Positions 15,065 to 15,520 of a stretch of DNA of 15,520 bases are shown one piece after another. The notes under the pieces are model-generated. The model was not told where the DNA came from, ran no database searches, and was given only the letters and a program-made list of their open reading frames with translations. Where the stretch lies: the NCBI GenBank assembly GCA_029259875.1, contig JAJDEK010000442.1, forward strand, positions 1-15,520, given 5' to 3'. How positions within the stretch are numbered: the first letter of the stretch is position 1; every line of letters starts with the position of its first letter. The position numbers were made by a program, and so were the translations under genes. Source of the DNA: Planctomycetaceae bacterium. GTDB lineage: Bacteria > Planctomycetota > Planctomycetia > Planctomycetales > Planctomycetaceae.

Positions 15065-15520
15065 TTAATGATGTTTCCAGAAGGCAGGAACAAACAATAC
15101 CAGAATGGCAAACAATTCCAGTCTGCCGAGTAACATAAGAATCGTCAAAAGCAATTTTCCCGCCAGAGTAAAGTCGGCATAATTTTCTGTGGGGCCCAAT
15201 TCTCCGACTCCTGGGCCGATATTATTCAAGGTCGCGACAACCGCACTGGTACAATCGATCAACTTTTCAGGTTTATTCATCCGCCATTCCGTATTAGGCT
15301 CGATTGCGGTCAGCAGTAGACTACTGAATATAAAAATGACTAATACCAGACTGAAATAAACGGTGACATCGTGTCGGACTCCTTGCTCAATGTTGGTTGT
15401 TCCAATACGCACAGGGCGAATAACATTCGGACGGAATGATTTTTCGATTTCGAGCCAGATGATTTTGGCGAACAGCACAAATCGAATGACTTTTATGCCT
15501 CCTGCTGTAGAACCCGCACA
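15065..15520 (-). CDS. trkH: TrkH-type potassium uptake protein, C-terminal part (5' end beyond window)
   Basis: The frame is open from the right edge (first codon TGT) for 151 residues. TrkH/TrkG proteins are the membrane pore subunits of Trk/Ktr K+ uptake systems. The fragment opens with [14 protein letters not shown], the conserved GSTAGGIK segment of the third pore repeat. Next come a cytoplasmic stretch (21-52), a membrane helix ([20 protein letters not shown]), the fourth pore loop with its selectivity Gly ([18 protein letters not shown], 98-115) and the final membrane helix with [18 protein letters not shown] (131-148). The C-terminus (WKHH) is intact. Which regulator (TrkA-like) it partners with cannot be seen here. 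It is convergent with the ThuA-like gene. Confidence 0.93.
   Translation of the reverse strand, partial: CAGSTAGGIKVIRFVLFAKIIWLEIEKSFRPNVIRPVRIGTTNIEQGVRHDVTVYFSLVLVIFIFSSLLLTAIEPNTEWRMNKPEKLIDCTSAVVATLNNIGPGVGELGPTENYADFTLAGKLLLTILMLLGRLELFAILVLFVPAFWKHH

Noticed and set aside
15065..15478. Treating the GTG at 15478 as the start of a 137-residue protein
   Set aside because: The frame continues upstream to the window edge with the conserved TrkH segment GSTAGGIK, so the gene is truncated by the window and that codon is internal.
1..15520. Mobile element, CRISPR array, defence island or biosynthetic cluster
   Set aside because: No transposase, integrase, phage gene, regular spaced repeats, terminal inverted repeats, tRNA attachment site or modular synthase was found. 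All genes look like ordinary chromosomal genes.

Overview
The window reads as chromosomal DNA of a planctomycete, most likely a Planctomycetaceae/Gimesia-type bacterium. The grounds are protein families typical of that phylum: a Hanks-type Ser/Thr kinase with a C-terminal membrane anchor, several large secreted hydrolase-like proteins, a secreted ThuA-like protein, a secreted SH3-domain protein and a compact lipid A block. Base composition looks moderate, somewhat AT-leaning, and even throughout. The assignment is by family recognition only; no marker gene is present. I see no tRNA or rRNA gene, CRISPR array, insertion sequence, integrase, phage gene or defence system.

Left part (1-5000). A minus-strand gene for a secreted tandem SH3-like protein runs off the left edge. 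After a 340-bp AT-rich gap comes a plus-strand envelope block: a possible small ORF, an OmpH/Skp-like periplasmic chaperone, lpxC, lpxA and a Gfo/Idh/MocA oxidoreductase whose start overlaps the lpxA stop (ATGA). A strong intrinsic-terminator-like hairpin lies between the chaperone gene and lpxC. LpxA and LpxC catalyse the first two steps of lipid A synthesis. The overlap with the oxidoreductase suggests it acts on the same UDP-sugar, perhaps as the oxidation step of a UDP-GlcNAc3N route like GnnA, but the partner aminotransferase is not here.

Middle part (5000-8400). Two minus-strand genes follow: a Bcp-type peroxiredoxin and a GH10-fold protein that appears to have lost both catalytic glutamates. 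A divergent intergenic region then leads to purC (SAICAR synthetase, purine synthesis).

Right part (8500-15520). A membrane-anchored Ser/Thr kinase with a GYF_2-like module is followed by a 798-residue secreted alpha/beta-hydrolase-fold protein with a degenerate catalytic triad. Convergent to that is a secreted SGNH hydrolase with a C-terminal beta domain, divergent from a secreted ThuA-like protein. A strong terminator ends the ThuA gene, and the C-terminal part of a TrkH-type potassium transporter subunit runs off the right edge on the minus strand.

No complete new multi-gene system stands out. The most interesting signals are two proteins with recognisable enzyme folds but missing catalytic residues (GH10-like and alpha/beta-hydrolase-like), and the lpxA-oxidoreductase coupling.
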